Origin: Brevipalpus yothersi
Lineage: Eukaryota; Arthropoda; Arachnida; Trombidiformes; Tenuipalpidae
Assembly (NCBI GenBank): GCA_003956705.1
Contig: QZCP01000050.1
Span: 62,001 to 126,000, forward strand
Length of the DNA: 64,000 bases
Reading direction: 5' to 3'
The notes under the pieces were generated by a model. That model saw only the letters and a list, made by a program, of their open reading frames with translations. It searched no databases and was not told the DNA's origin. This document shows positions 13,001 through 23,668 of the stretch, in pieces; the stretch's first letter is position 1; each line of letters starts with the position of its first letter. The position numbers and the translations under genes were made by a program.

Positions 13001-14457
13001 AGGGAGCTACTTTTTTCTTCTCCTCTGCTTTTGCTCGATTCTTTCAGGCGATTGATAATGATCCACAAAATGATCCTTATTATCATCTCGAGTACCAAAT
13101 TCACTGTTATTCCCAATTAATGATGAAAACTTTCGCATAACACCTTCTCTCGTTGGTTATTTGGAAAGCAAAATCGTAAAATTTTGAAATTTTTTCCAAA
13201 ATTGCTGGGGACTTGACACTTAAATTTAGAAATTTAGAATGGAATTCCTACGAAATCATTCATGAGATGGACATGAGTTCTTTAAGGATATAATGATGAT
13301 AAGAAGAGTTAAAAGTTAAAATCATTGGGGATAAGATAATATCGAAATTACTTTCCAGCTTGCCAGAGTTGTCAGGAATGTATTCAGATGATATTTCCTC
13401 CAGCCAGCCAATAGAATCAAATAGATAACTCAGTTGGTTATTCTTCGAGCTTATACATGCAGATAAGCTCGATCTTTGATTCTTCGATTGAGTAGAGCCG
13501 GAGTGGAGAAAAATCTGGTATTATTTGGTACCTGATAACCAAGAGGCAATCTCAGCGAACATCGTGAGGAATTCAGATCCATGTATTTCTGTAATTTTCT
13601 TGACGGTATAATAAGTTCTTCATAGCACTCTGTCATATTTCTCAGATTAAATGAGCAAATTACACTTGAAGAGGAAGTATGAGTAGCCACCGAAACATAG
13701 TCTCTTCACCGGAGATTGGTCAAAAAAAGACGAAAAATAAAAACGAACGGATCGAGGACGATTCTTTGGGCTAAATAAGAGAGAACGATGGAGAAGTTTT
13801 GCTAACACATTTCCTGTGCTACTGGCAGAAGGAGGACAAAGAATCCTACAGAGGAGCGAGGAGAGTCCAAAGTGAAGAGCAAACCTACATCGGAATTGGT
13901 TTTTTGCTTTCATCATTAGGATTGAATTTTGAACAAGATGTATGATCGACTTTAATGGATAGTTGTCTTAAAGAAAAATAAGCAAGACGAGAGGCAATAA
14001 AGGGAAGAAGAGAGGTAGCAACCGAGAGGCGTTCGGCGAGTGTCACTGATGATTTCTTTAGGATTTGGTTGTGGCTTATATTTTTAGCTCTGGAATATTC
14101 AACGAATAACAGCTGAGGAATTAGATAGGGTTTCAGCTCAGAAATTGATGGAGATGAAAGATTGAATTCTTAAATTGATTGCCCTGTGGGCTATTTTTTA
14201 CAGTAAAAAACCTTTTGGAATTTAATTTTCACATTCACCTGAAAACCAGGAGAGATGGTTCAATTGATCTTTTTATATATAACCTCTCAGCGTCGAAAAT
14301 TGAACTTCCATACCTCGGATAATGAAAATCTTCATCCTATCACCGTGATAAGAGCCGCTGATGGTATGCGGTTAACAATAGGGCTTGATGCAACTTCTTA
14401 ATGGACCATGTCGGTCTCTAGTCGGAGCCTGAGTTACCTAAACATACAGACTTCGAA
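9592..14457. other. Exon-poor region upstream of the recognised ETS exons
   Basis: Nearly 5 kb between the first recognised ETS exon and the CK2 alpha stop. It holds a GA microsatellite (10021-10060) and two minus-strand open segments that end in plausible donors. One is near 10549-10396, ending GAGCAG|GTAAAG; the other is near 13520-13352, ending GGAAA|GTAATT. I could not recognise either product. They may be 5' exons of the ETS gene, a separate transcript, or chance. Confidence 0.35.
10021..10060. repeat. (GA)n microsatellite
   Basis: An uninterrupted GA run of 40 bases, with a short GA-rich flank on its left. Confidence 0.97.
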
Positions 14458-16357
14458 TTAGGTTAAATCACTAGTTGCAGGCACGGGGGGTGAATTTCCC
14501 CGCACAGCCGTTGCGTAACACCGAGCCTCCCGCACATCTTGTATTTGTCTAGCTTGAGCATGTGCCTCTTTAACAGGATAAAAATAAGGATGATCCATTG
14601 CCTCTCTAGCAGAGAGTCTTTCTTGATGATCATATCGGAGGAGTTTGTCCAGGAAGTCCAGCGCTTCAGCACTGACAAGGTGAGTATTCTCACTATGAAC
14701 GAAGCGTTCCCATCTTTTTCTGTACGCAAAACGAATAAAGATAAATGTTGAATCTGAATACTGGTACAGATGATTATGGTAACAAACCTTGAATGTCTTC
14801 CCAAAAGCTCATTAAAACGAGGATCGAGCTCAATCTGGTATTTTTCAAGATATTCAAACAATTCCTCGGTACCGAGCACTTTGGCAATCCGAACCAATTG
14901 GTCATAATTATCATGCCCATGGAAGAACGGTTCTTTACGAAATATCATGGAAGCAACCATGCAGCCTAAACTCCACATATCCAAAGAATAGTCATACATT
15001 TGATAATCTACGAGCAGCTCAGGTCCTTTAAAGTATCTTGATGCCACCCTGACATTATATTCCTGGCCAGGATGATAGAACTCTGCTAGACCCCAGTCAA
15101 TAAGTCGCAATTTACGATTTTCGTGGTCTATCATGACATTATGAGGCTTCACATCTCTATGCATAATACCCATACCATGACTATAATCAAGCGCTTTCAA
15201 AATCTCGTACAGGTAGTATCTTATGTCGAAATCATTCAAAGTTTGATAAAGTTGTTTGAAGTCCGTATTGTTCACGTACTCAAAAATGAGAGCAGGGGTT
15301 CTTGACTGCAATGAATATGATGAGAATGAATTCGAGATTAGAAAGTGTATACTAATCATAATGAGATTGAAAAACTTACCACCTGATCTTTAACTACGGC
15401 TTGTAATGTAATTATATTCGGTCCTCCCCTCAAGTTTTCAAGAATCTTGATTTCTCTCTTAATTTTCTTCTTTTTAACGGGCTAAATAGAAAGAAACATG
15501 CCAATCATTAAACATCAGCTTCATCAAGGGGGAGAAATAGCGAGTGACAAGATTGCCCCCAGGTTATGAAATCAGATTAGAAAGGGAATCACAATCTTTG
15601 GGGTGTTTGCTCCATTGCTCTCTTTGGAGTGATTTTATCAATGGGAGAAATTAGCGGAAGCAAGGAGTCAACATCTCAAGCACAATTTGCTACTTCAGTA
15701 GGTGAGTGGCACACAAGTATTCCACCAAACACGACTACAGAGAAACATTCAGCAATGGTGTTGGTGTGAGTGTTTGTGTGTGTGATTGGGAGAGATAATA
15801 TCTGAATTAATTTTGGAGAAATTTCTTAATTGGAAAGAAGGTGATTCAGGCGTGATTGTTAAGTAACAAATTGTGTAGGGTAATCAAGAAATGGATCGTT
15901 AATCAGTACATGTTAAAAAAATGCTTGCCTTCAAAATTTTTATGACACATTTCTCGTTACTGGTAATGTTAATACCCTCGAATACTTCGGAATATTTTCC
16001 TCGGCCCAATTTTCTTACAAGTTGATAGTCATCTTGATTTTGCCATTCAATAACATGTGATTCATAATCCCAATAATCCCTTGGCCGGTGTGTGTTGACA
16101 TCAGGGTAAACTCTTGATCGAGAAGGAAGAGGCATCGCTTTTCTAGACGGCACGAAACCAGAGCTAGTGAATCCGTTTCTCACCAACCTTGGGATTTGCT
16201 GGAATACTAGAAGGGTCAACGTGGATAACTATTACAGTGAACACTTTTATAAATTAATAAGTTATATATAAACTATACTACTACAATCAGCTAAATTGAT
16301 CAAATGATCACAATTAAATCATAAATTCAATCTAGTAGTAACCTCTGAAGTCGGCAT
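14458..16357 (-). CDS. CkIIalpha: Casein kinase 2 catalytic subunit alpha
   Basis: Constitutive, acidophilic Ser/Thr kinase, the catalytic half of the CK2 tetramer. Exons: 16357-16343, 16198-15929, 15481-15380, 15305-14788, 14719-14458. They join in frame to 388 residues. Visible landmarks are the Gly-rich loop GRGKYSEVF, the ATP-binding Lys in VIKILK, the basic KKKKIKREIK cluster (substrate recognition), catalytic HRDVKPHNV, and DWG in place of DFG, which is diagnostic of CK2. These are followed by the activation segment VASRYFKGPELLVDYQMYDY. Compared with animal CK2 alpha (start MSGPVPSR) there is an N-terminal extension of about 25 residues, which requires a 15-base coding first exon (MPTSE). 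The internal Met at 16135-16133 (MPLPSRSRVY) is an alternative start. The intron after KILK begins with GC (AAG|GCAAGC) rather than GT. The tail after the kinase core is short and diverged. Head-to-head with the J-protein gene. Confidence 0.96.
15482..15928 (-). other. CK2 alpha intron with GC-AG boundaries
   Basis: The donor read on the minus strand is AAG|GCAAGC at 15928-15927; the acceptor is TTTAG|CCC at 15482/15481. Both flanking exons are in phase 0 and encode adjacent conserved residues (KILK then PVKKKK), so the junction is well fixed. Confidence 0.85.
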
Positions 16358-16822
16358 TTTGCACCACACACAATCAACAGATACAGATATCAATATGTCG
16401 AGTCCAAGCCAAAGAGAGAGGCACGAAAAGCGCCACCACACAAGTGATATTATTCACAGAGAGACTTTTGCTGTTAAAAATATGGATCAAATGGAAAGCA
16501 AATAATGACCTTAATTAATAACTTATGTATCTGAAACAATATAAATATGATCACAATTGAAGAAAGGTGTGATTAGGGAAACTAATTTATGCCACATGAA
16601 AAAAATTTTCACTCACAAGAAAGGCTGCTCACACCTTGGTCAGTAGAGGGCGGCCATACAATACAGTGTGTGAAGTTTTGCAAAAAAAAACATGCTTTTC
16701 GATTGGCTATTGGGAAGATTAAAAGTCAACATAGGAGTTGGAAAAACATTTAATTTTTTCATCAACACTTTGTGGCCTATTAAATTTTGTGCCGTTCTAG
16801 TGATTTAATTAACTATTTATTT
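16358..16822. promoter_or_regulatory. Shared intergenic region, CK2 alpha / J-protein
   Basis: About 465 bases between two divergent start codons. Both genes must be transcribed outward from here, so it is a candidate bidirectional promoter. I see no clear TATA element. The coding first exon of CK2 alpha sits at its left edge. Confidence 0.4.
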
Positions 16823-17533
16823 ATGCTTGTTTTCTGTTTACGACACAATCGGACTAGATTGGGTTATGAATCTCAAGTTTGGATGCACTTGCCGGCTTTC
16901 CATGTTAATCTGAACATTCTCCGATGTGCTCGTAGATTTGCAAGTCAATCATCGTCCCCAAAAGCTCGTGGTCGAATTGATTATTACGCTGTTCTGGGAG
17001 TTAAGAGTGATTGTGAGCCGAAGCAACTTAAGACTGCATACTTCGAAAAGTGTCGAGAATATCATCCTGATACTACAAGCCACAAAGATTTATCTCCTGA
17101 ACAGTTACATCACAAATTCCAAGAAGTTCAAGAAGCTTATCAAATATTAAGTGATGAAAAGTCGAGACAAAAGTTTGATTCTACCTCTAAACCTGTGAGA
17201 ACGTGAGTAGATCGATTGCATTTGAAAATTGTGTTGTTAACTCTCGGTTCATCCTTCTGCAGGCAATCTGGATTCAAGACGAGAGTTCATTCAAAATTCA
17301 AATTCAAGGACGTTCACAGGAATCCAGAATCTTACGAACATGATCCTTACTCCTTTCAACGTCAGAGGTTCTGGACGGAAATGCAAGAGGAGTTGAAAAA
17401 ACAAGCAGAATACGAGAAAAATGCTCCAGGAAAGCGATATAAAAAGCACGAGATCGTAATTTTTGTACTCCTCTTAATTTTCTTGCTAGACTCAATTCGT
17501 TACCTTCAAAAGCCGAGAAAACCGGAGCCATAG
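16823..17533 (+). CDS. Membrane-anchored J-domain co-chaperone, DNAJC4-like
   Basis: J-protein that stimulates an Hsp70 ATPase. Two exons, 16823-17202 and 17263-17533, join to 216 residues. An in-frame TAA at 16781 precedes the first ATG at 16823; a second Met at 16883 (MHLPAFHVNL) is equally possible. The N-terminus is rich in Arg, Ser and hydrophobic residues (NILRCARRFASQ) and looks like a mitochondrial targeting sequence. The J domain starts at DYYAVLGV and contains the HPD motif (EYHPDTT) and the KFQEVQEAYQILSDE helix. A single hydrophobic segment (IVIFVLLLIFLLDSI) lies close to the C-terminus. J domain near the N-terminus plus one C-terminal membrane segment is the DNAJC4 layout, but the assignment is by architecture and could be another type III J-protein. 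The next gene starts 30 bases downstream in the same frame. Confidence 0.85.
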
Positions 17534-17563
17534 CAAGCTTTTTGCTCTAACTATTTTCTTAAA

Positions 17564-18947
17564 ATGTCCAAATCAGTAGCTAAGTGCCTTTCCCATCTTC
17601 AAAACTGTGGATTCATCAAGTTGAATGAAAGAAAAGATCTCATCAAAGAGTTCTCCACTCTCGGACTTCTAGTGAGACGCAACCTTAAACTATCTTTGAA
17701 CAAGTATTTTCGAACCCTCAACAACATACCCATCTTCCCAGTATCTTGTATGAATAGTGTGAAAAGTTTAAAAGGATCAATCATCCCTCATGAAACCAAA
17801 ACTTATGGAGTTTTGTTTCCTACCAAAGAGCCAGTTTTCACTCAGATGGATGAATCTGTTCCTGATGGCTTAAGTTTATGGGAAGAACAGATGCCAATTC
17901 TGAACTTAGTCATTGTCTGTGAAGCCATTCATTCATCCAACCTTTTCTATTCTTTTCAAAATCGTACCTATCGTTGGTGGCGAACTGTAAGTTACTCTCC
18001 TTCTATAAGAATATAGTTTCTCTCTCTTTTTTCGATGATATAAAGTGATTGTCTTCTTTCTTCCTAGCTTTCTCCTTCACCGTCACTTTTCTATCAATCA
18101 GCTTTAGAGAAACCCACTACTATCAACGAAGATAGAATGTTTATAGCATTCCGTTCTCCTCTTATTGAGAGTCGATCCATTTGTGTTGAAAGAATGTCAC
18201 ATATTTATGATCGAGAGCAGATTGATAAATTCACGAAGACGGAAGATAATCAAAACTTAATTTGTTGCTCAATTTTTCAAGATAATGCCACCCTTGCTTA
18301 TCTCATCAATGGATTATCCACCTCAACGAGTAGTCAAAATCAAGTGAGTTTCAAAATAAGTACGGCTAACAAATTCTGATAATTCTCTTTCAATGAAGGA
18401 CATGTTCTTCCAAGATTCGCTGGCTCCTTATAAAGTAGCCATTTTTCTTGGCGATCTCAGTGAATCGGATGATTTTCGTGCCCATGATATTGCCAACTAT
18501 CTCATGAAAAATTTAGGAGAAAGTGGGATAGATGTGTTTCCATTTATCTGCCATCAAGGGCACCATCTTATGTCATTGAGAATGTAAGCTCTCCCCTCTT
18601 CCTTTGATTATCTTATTATGATCATGATCCTTTCCCAAGGTGTGATAAAATTGGCATACCCTACGTCGTATCAATTAAGCAAGAGAGCAAAGATTCTGGT
18701 GTTATTTATTTGAGGAATAAAGAGACTAAACTAGAGGTGAGTTTTAACATAGCAATAATAATAATATCAAGAGCAATATCCGAATATTCTAATATTTTCC
18801 TCATTATTCCTATCCAAGGAGCAAGTTCATATCTCACAAATCAAAATGACCCTCTTGTTGTACCTCAAGATGATTACTCCACTCGATGTTAAGATGTCAA
18901 TTTTCGAAGAACGACAGAAGAAAGAGAAAACCTCCTCAAAACAGTGA
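17564..18947 (+). CDS. PolG2: DNA polymerase gamma accessory subunit (mitochondrial)
   Basis: Processivity subunit of the mitochondrial replicase. Exons: 17564-17986, 18068-18343, 18399-18583, 18640-18736, 18819-18947, giving 369 residues, close to the insect protein. The C-terminal half is an anticodon-binding-like fold related to class II tRNA synthetases (KVAIFLGDLSESDDFRAHDIANYL). It ends with a block matching animal POLG2: 'VIYLRNKETKLEEQVHISQIK' corresponds to the human '[21 protein letters not shown]' region. The N-terminal half is weakly conserved, as is usual in this family, and the Lys/Arg-rich start may serve for mitochondrial import. ATG 17564 follows the J-protein stop by 30 bases with no room for a normal promoter, so co-transcription with that gene is likely. 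A further 5' start is not excluded, because the frame is open back to the TAG at 17531. Confidence 0.9.
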
Positions 18948-20090
18948 AAAAATTTACATGTTCATTGTTAAAGATTTTCAAATAAGCTGGAAAAAGTAAT
19001 ACCATTAGTTCATCATGAAATTTTTTCTTTTAACTTATCTTTCAAGTAGAGTAATCGAAATCAAGAGCGTTTATAGATTGCTTTCCGGCTTTCTCTGAAG
19101 AATAACGTTGTTCCTGAAGTCAATCAATTATTCCTCTTTTGTTCCTTTAGGAGGAATTACATTTGATAGCCAAATTTTCGAGATCTCGAACGAATTATGA
19201 AGCGTGGATTAAAAAATTGCCCAATATTATATTGACGTGAAAAGTTTCTGAAGATGTTATTTCTTATTAAGGTTCAGTATTCCTCATCAATTAGAATTTG
19301 GTTCATGATCCCTATTCTAGAATTCATTCCTATCGTCGTTGAACTTATATCTTAAGAGATAGGTTTCAATAGGATGAAATCGCATGAAAATAATTTCAAG
19401 CCATCAGATATACCCAGGATGGAATATGATTCAATTACATGCGTTTAATGAAGATCCAGTCTATCCTTTCCAAGAATCGAGTTACTTACTTTCTGAGAAA
19501 GGTTGAAAAATTACAGACCAAAATATCGTTACGGTGTCCGGATGAAGTTGATGTTTCCTCGTTAGATTAGAAGAGGAGATAGTGCCGATTGTACAGCCTT
19601 GGTAATGAATATAGCCGTTGTTCCAATCGAATTGAACGGAAGTTTACTCGTATCAGAGCGAAAGATCGGTTGTCACATAGATTTCGTCATCTCTAACTCG
19701 AATTACTGAGCCCGAGTTGCCTCAAGTAGCTTACTACTCTGTATTCCTTGTCAGAATGATGTTTGATCAGGCCTTAAGTTACAATTGGAACTCTTCATTC
19801 TAGATTCTGATATCCTATTCTACACAATGGTTGGCGAAAGACAGGAAATTGCATTTAAGAACTTACAATGATCCATACACGGAGTTTTCCAAAGCTACAT
19901 TATGTATTGGTTGCAGGATATCAAATGACTCGAGTTCCCAGGGTGTGATTAGTTGGAAAAAAATGATTTTTAATAGAGGAGGTGAGAGTGTTCCTCTACA
20001 TATCAGCTCTTTGGATTTTTTCCATTGAAAAGAATGGAGTTATTATCATTATTATTATTATTATTACTAAATGAGAAAATACTTAACATC
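18948..20090. other. Intergenic, POLG2 to ELOVL6
   Basis: About 1.1 kb between convergent genes. No coding segment recognised. An ATT-rich run lies at 20041-20068, just beyond the ELOVL6 stop. Confidence 0.45.
20041..20068. repeat. (ATT)n microsatellite
   Basis: A near-perfect ATT/TTA trinucleotide run of about 28 bases in the 3' flank of the elongase gene. Confidence 0.9.
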
Positions 20091-21447
20091 CTAGAGGGTC
20101 TTTCCCTTCACTGGATTGCGACGAGATTTTGAGAAGTAAGACTCAACAAAAAAGTTCCCAAACAGAACGAAATAGCTACCATACATTAAGAGTCCCCATT
20201 TGGCAACATCTGATGTCATCTGGCAGATACCTTCTTTTTGTCGTTGATAACCATAATAAGTGACGAAAAATCCCATAATCATTTGAGCAATTTGAGCAAT
20301 GGTAATGCTCATTGCTATTAATCGCGGTGGACGTAGTCCGATAGATCGAGCCGCATAGTAAGTATACATGAAAGAGTGAACTAGAAAGTTCATGTTGACA
20401 TACCAACGAGCTGGTGCGATTTGTTGACCATAGGCATACCATGTGAAGAGAAGGACGGTTATGTGATGATACCAGTGTAGAAAGATGAGATTTTGTTTTC
20501 GTAGAACGATGAAAATTGTATCAATCAGTTCAGGGACTTTTGATAGAGAAAATACCCATGTCCAATAGCTGGAAACTCTTGTGATCTCATTGTAGCTTGG
20601 ATTACAAACGGAATGATAGAAACCAAAGTACCGGAGGACGTGGACCATTTCAGGCAAAGTTCTTGAATGGAAAAAGGAAACAACATTTTTTTCATTATTC
20701 TTAATGAACCTGAGCTTTTATTCGACCGTTTCCTTAATCCAAAAATCGAGTCAAGATCATCAGGTTATCATATTAGAGAGTGTCCATAACGAATCTCACT
20801 TCCGCGAAACATCTGAAAACTTGAGATCAAAAATGCTCGAAGCTATTCCCAAACTGTTGCGCATGTTAACAATAATGATCATACGATCGTATCGTTTTCA
20901 TTAATCAAATGAAATGAAAATCTTCATGCAAAATATTACTCGTAATAGAGCGGTGTCGATAAAATTTGCTCGATTGTTGGTGGGAAAAGAGAGAGATTTT
21001 CCTCGTAAATTTAACTAGTAGACACCAGAGAAACCAAATGGCTAGCTGATGGAGTGGATAGAATGTCAAGTGATACTGCGCTATCCAAAACACCGGATTG
21101 GTTCAGGAAGTGGCATGATCTCGTGGATGAATGAATGTCTCATACTTTCACTACAATCTTATAGCTTACCTTAAAGCTCCTAGTATGGAGAAGGTGGCCA
21201 AACCTATGTTCCATGTGATGAGTAGAGGCTTCAGTTTGAATGCCGGTCTCTGGGACATGTATGCTCGCCCACCGAACACGAGGATCATGTAGAGAGCAAT
21301 CCAATAGAATGCTGAATGCCAATTCTCTTGCATCCATTGGCGCTTCTCGGTGTAATGGAAAGTTCGCTCAAATGGAAACTCGAAAGAATAATTGGGCGAT
21401 ATTTGTTTTCCAAAATCAAATTCTTTCCTGGCATGATAGTCCATCAT
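20091..21447 (-). CDS. Very-long-chain fatty acid elongase, ELOVL6 type
   Basis: ER membrane condensing enzyme (3-ketoacyl-CoA synthase) adding malonyl-CoA units to C12-C16 acyl-CoA. Exons 21447-21170 and 20661-20091 join across an Arg codon to 282 residues. The first exon contains 'QWMQENWHSAFYW' and 'FSILGALR', hallmarks of ELOVL6/ELO-3. The second has KVPELIDTIFIVLRK, the catalytic histidine box FLHWYHH, the VNMNFLVHSFMYTYYA segment and several membrane helices. It ends with a basic tail (SKSRRNPVKGKTL), a plausible ER-retention signal. The start could be ATG 21447 or the next codon. Upstream the frame continues without a stop through a TGTTGG repeat that would read Cys-Trp-Cys-Trp, most likely 5' UTR. 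The intron is about 508 bases. Confidence 0.95.
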
Positions 21448-21461
21448 TAAATTAAGGTTCA

Positions 21462-21489
21462 CACACCAACACCAACACCAACACCAACA
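21462..21489. repeat. (CCAACA)n hexanucleotide repeat
   Basis: About four to five copies of CCAACA immediately upstream of the elongase start. On the gene strand this is TGTTGG, in frame with the ATG. Confidence 0.9.
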
Positions 21490-22871
21490 GTAGCAGCAAT
21501 AATAAGAAAAAATGAGATAGAACACACAATCACAAGATGGTAAATCCTATTCCTTCAGATGCACATCCTCACACACCGGACACAAGTGAGTGAATGGCTT
21601 CAATTGAACGCTTTGAGAGCAAGAACGTTGAGAGAGTGAGAGAGTCGAAATGTGTTGGAGCAATTAACCGAGAACCAAGAACAAGGATGATTGCTTATGA
21701 GTTGAGCAACGCCATCTCAGGCCTCGATCAGCTAGAGATGATTTGAGAAAATAAATTGATGGTTATTTTTTCCAAGACTATCCCATTAATACCCATCGTT
21801 TGGGATTTTCTCCACACCAGTAAGACATTCAGATTTTCCAGACAGTCTGTTGGTATGTTTTCGAACTACTTTTTTTCCACGCATGTATGTTCATTTAGCG
21901 CCATGTGTATTCCCATTCTTTCTCTTCTCCTTGCAATGTTTGCGTAAAAACTGGAGTTTCCAGATTCTCGAACTTCTACAGTACCTTCCAGTTCGAGATC
22001 GATTCGACTATAAACCATTCCAGGTTTCCATATTTGATGAGAAAAATTTGAAAGATTTTGTTTCAACATTTTCATGTGATGAAATGATGAATGAATTCCT
22101 CTATGACTGCGAGCTTAGTTCAAATAAGATTGATCAAGGAGAGCATCATTTGAATAGCTCATATTGTAGCTATCGTTAGCTCTTTAAGCGAGATTTCTCA
22201 ACATCTTTGACGACATCGAGTGAACTCTTTGTAATTGAATATTTTTCTCAAATTTAATTCGCAAGAGAGAGTGTAACGTATTTTGTCTAGAGATTTCTTG
22301 AGCTTACCTTCGTAGAAATCTCTCGTGAGCAAAAAATTTTCCTATTCTATTCTTTTCTGGTTCATCAAAATAAATCACTTTCTCTCAGAGATCTAATCAA
22401 TCTAAAATCGAGGATCTCCAAATATTTCAGCCCAGGGTGTAGGTATAGTTGAAAATCGGAGCAAATCCAAGAAACGCCAATTCAGGTCGAGATGTAGAGC
22501 TTCTATTCATACATACTGCAACTGCTTGAGAGTTAGCAATTCAATTTGATCAACAATTAGCTAATCATGGAACCCATTAATTTCAGTTCGGTGTTACGAA
22601 ACATTCTCAATCAAAATGAGTCACACAATCGTCAAAGTTCCGGAATCGCATGCGTATCCTGTTGCATCCTGTAGCAATTGCAGCTGCCTCGACACAGCCG
22701 TTAGGACAGCGAATTTTGGCCGCTCATTTTCGATTATTGAAAAAATGTATCGATTGGGTCCACTCAATAGGCGTGTGCACCAAGAATCATAGATGATGAT
22801 GTGAACTCTTCTCAAAATGCTATCATAATGATTCAGTGAATGATCTGATCACTTCCCCGCTCTGGTAATGC

Positions 22872-22896
22872 TTCCTCCTCCTCCTCCTCCTCCTCT
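22872..22896. repeat. (CTC)n microsatellite
   Basis: A trinucleotide CTC/TCC run of about 25 bases. Confidence 0.9.
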
Positions 22897-23165
22897 TCTC
22901 GTGTTGTTGATTTAAAAACTCGCATGACTCACAGTCCTCTTGAAAGTGTAATTATTTATGAATATATTTATTGCCACTAGACGCAAAGGCTTTTCCCTCG
23001 ATTCTCTTCAGTTTGATGACCGATAAACCCTTGATGTTGTTCTTGTCCTGAAAGTAGAGAAAGAGAGAAAAAGAAAGAGAGGAAGAAAGAATACTGTTGA
23101 ATACTGACAGCACGGAAACCAGCTTCATCATTACTGAAGAAGGTATCTTGAGCCAAGAAGATATC

Positions 23166-23250
23166 TTCTCTTTCTGTCTCTCTCTCTAACCGAAAGCCTC
23201 TCCCAGCAAAAGAGAGAGAGAAGAGAGAGAAGAGAGAGAAGAGAGAGAGA
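23166..23250. repeat. CT-rich then GA-rich imperfect inverted repeat
   Basis: A CT-rich segment (23166-23186) is followed within about 25 bases by an interrupted (GAGAGA)n segment (23210-23250). The two arms are complementary and could fold into a hairpin in the transcript or in single-stranded DNA. Confidence 0.7.
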
Positions 23251-23668
23251 ACTTTCAGTATTGTTTTTTTGTACGATGTTTTGGTAATAAGTGGCCCAAG
23301 CCAAATCAGTTCATTATTATTATTTTCTTATGATTTGTTTGTTTGTGTGTGAAAACAGTTACAATTGATGTGATTGAAAGATGATCATTTGGCTGTGTGG
23401 ACCGGGCAAAGGCCCGTAGTTGGCTTACTACTACTATCATCATCTCTACTGTTGCTTCTACAACCATCATCATCATATGTTTATAAACCAGTATTTATGT
23501 TTTGTCACAGCCATCGGAAACACAAATCTTGTGTGTGTCAATTTAATTTATATTTATCAAATTGATTGGGATCATTACTCTTTGTGATCACTTTTATAAT
23601 CTTTCCAATTAGATAGCACAACAACTTATCTCTGCCTACAAGTTGTTATTAATTGAGAAAAATTTGTG

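Larger units (their letters stand above)
21490..23668. other. Intergenic, divergent ELOVL6 and BCR-like genes
   Basis: About 2.2 kb between two divergent genes, so promoters of both should lie here. It contains a CTC trinucleotide run (22872-22896) and a GA-rich block (about 23210-23250) preceded by a CT-rich block (about 23166-23186). No coding exon recognised; 5' UTR introns are possible. Confidence 0.4.

Noticed and set aside
17304..17784. Minus-strand frames across the J-protein and POLG2 genes
   Set aside because: Antisense shadows of conserved plus-strand exons.
19831..20028. Open frame of 65 codons after POLG2
   Set aside because: No similarity recognised, no plausible start context or splice sites, in AT-rich intergenic DNA.
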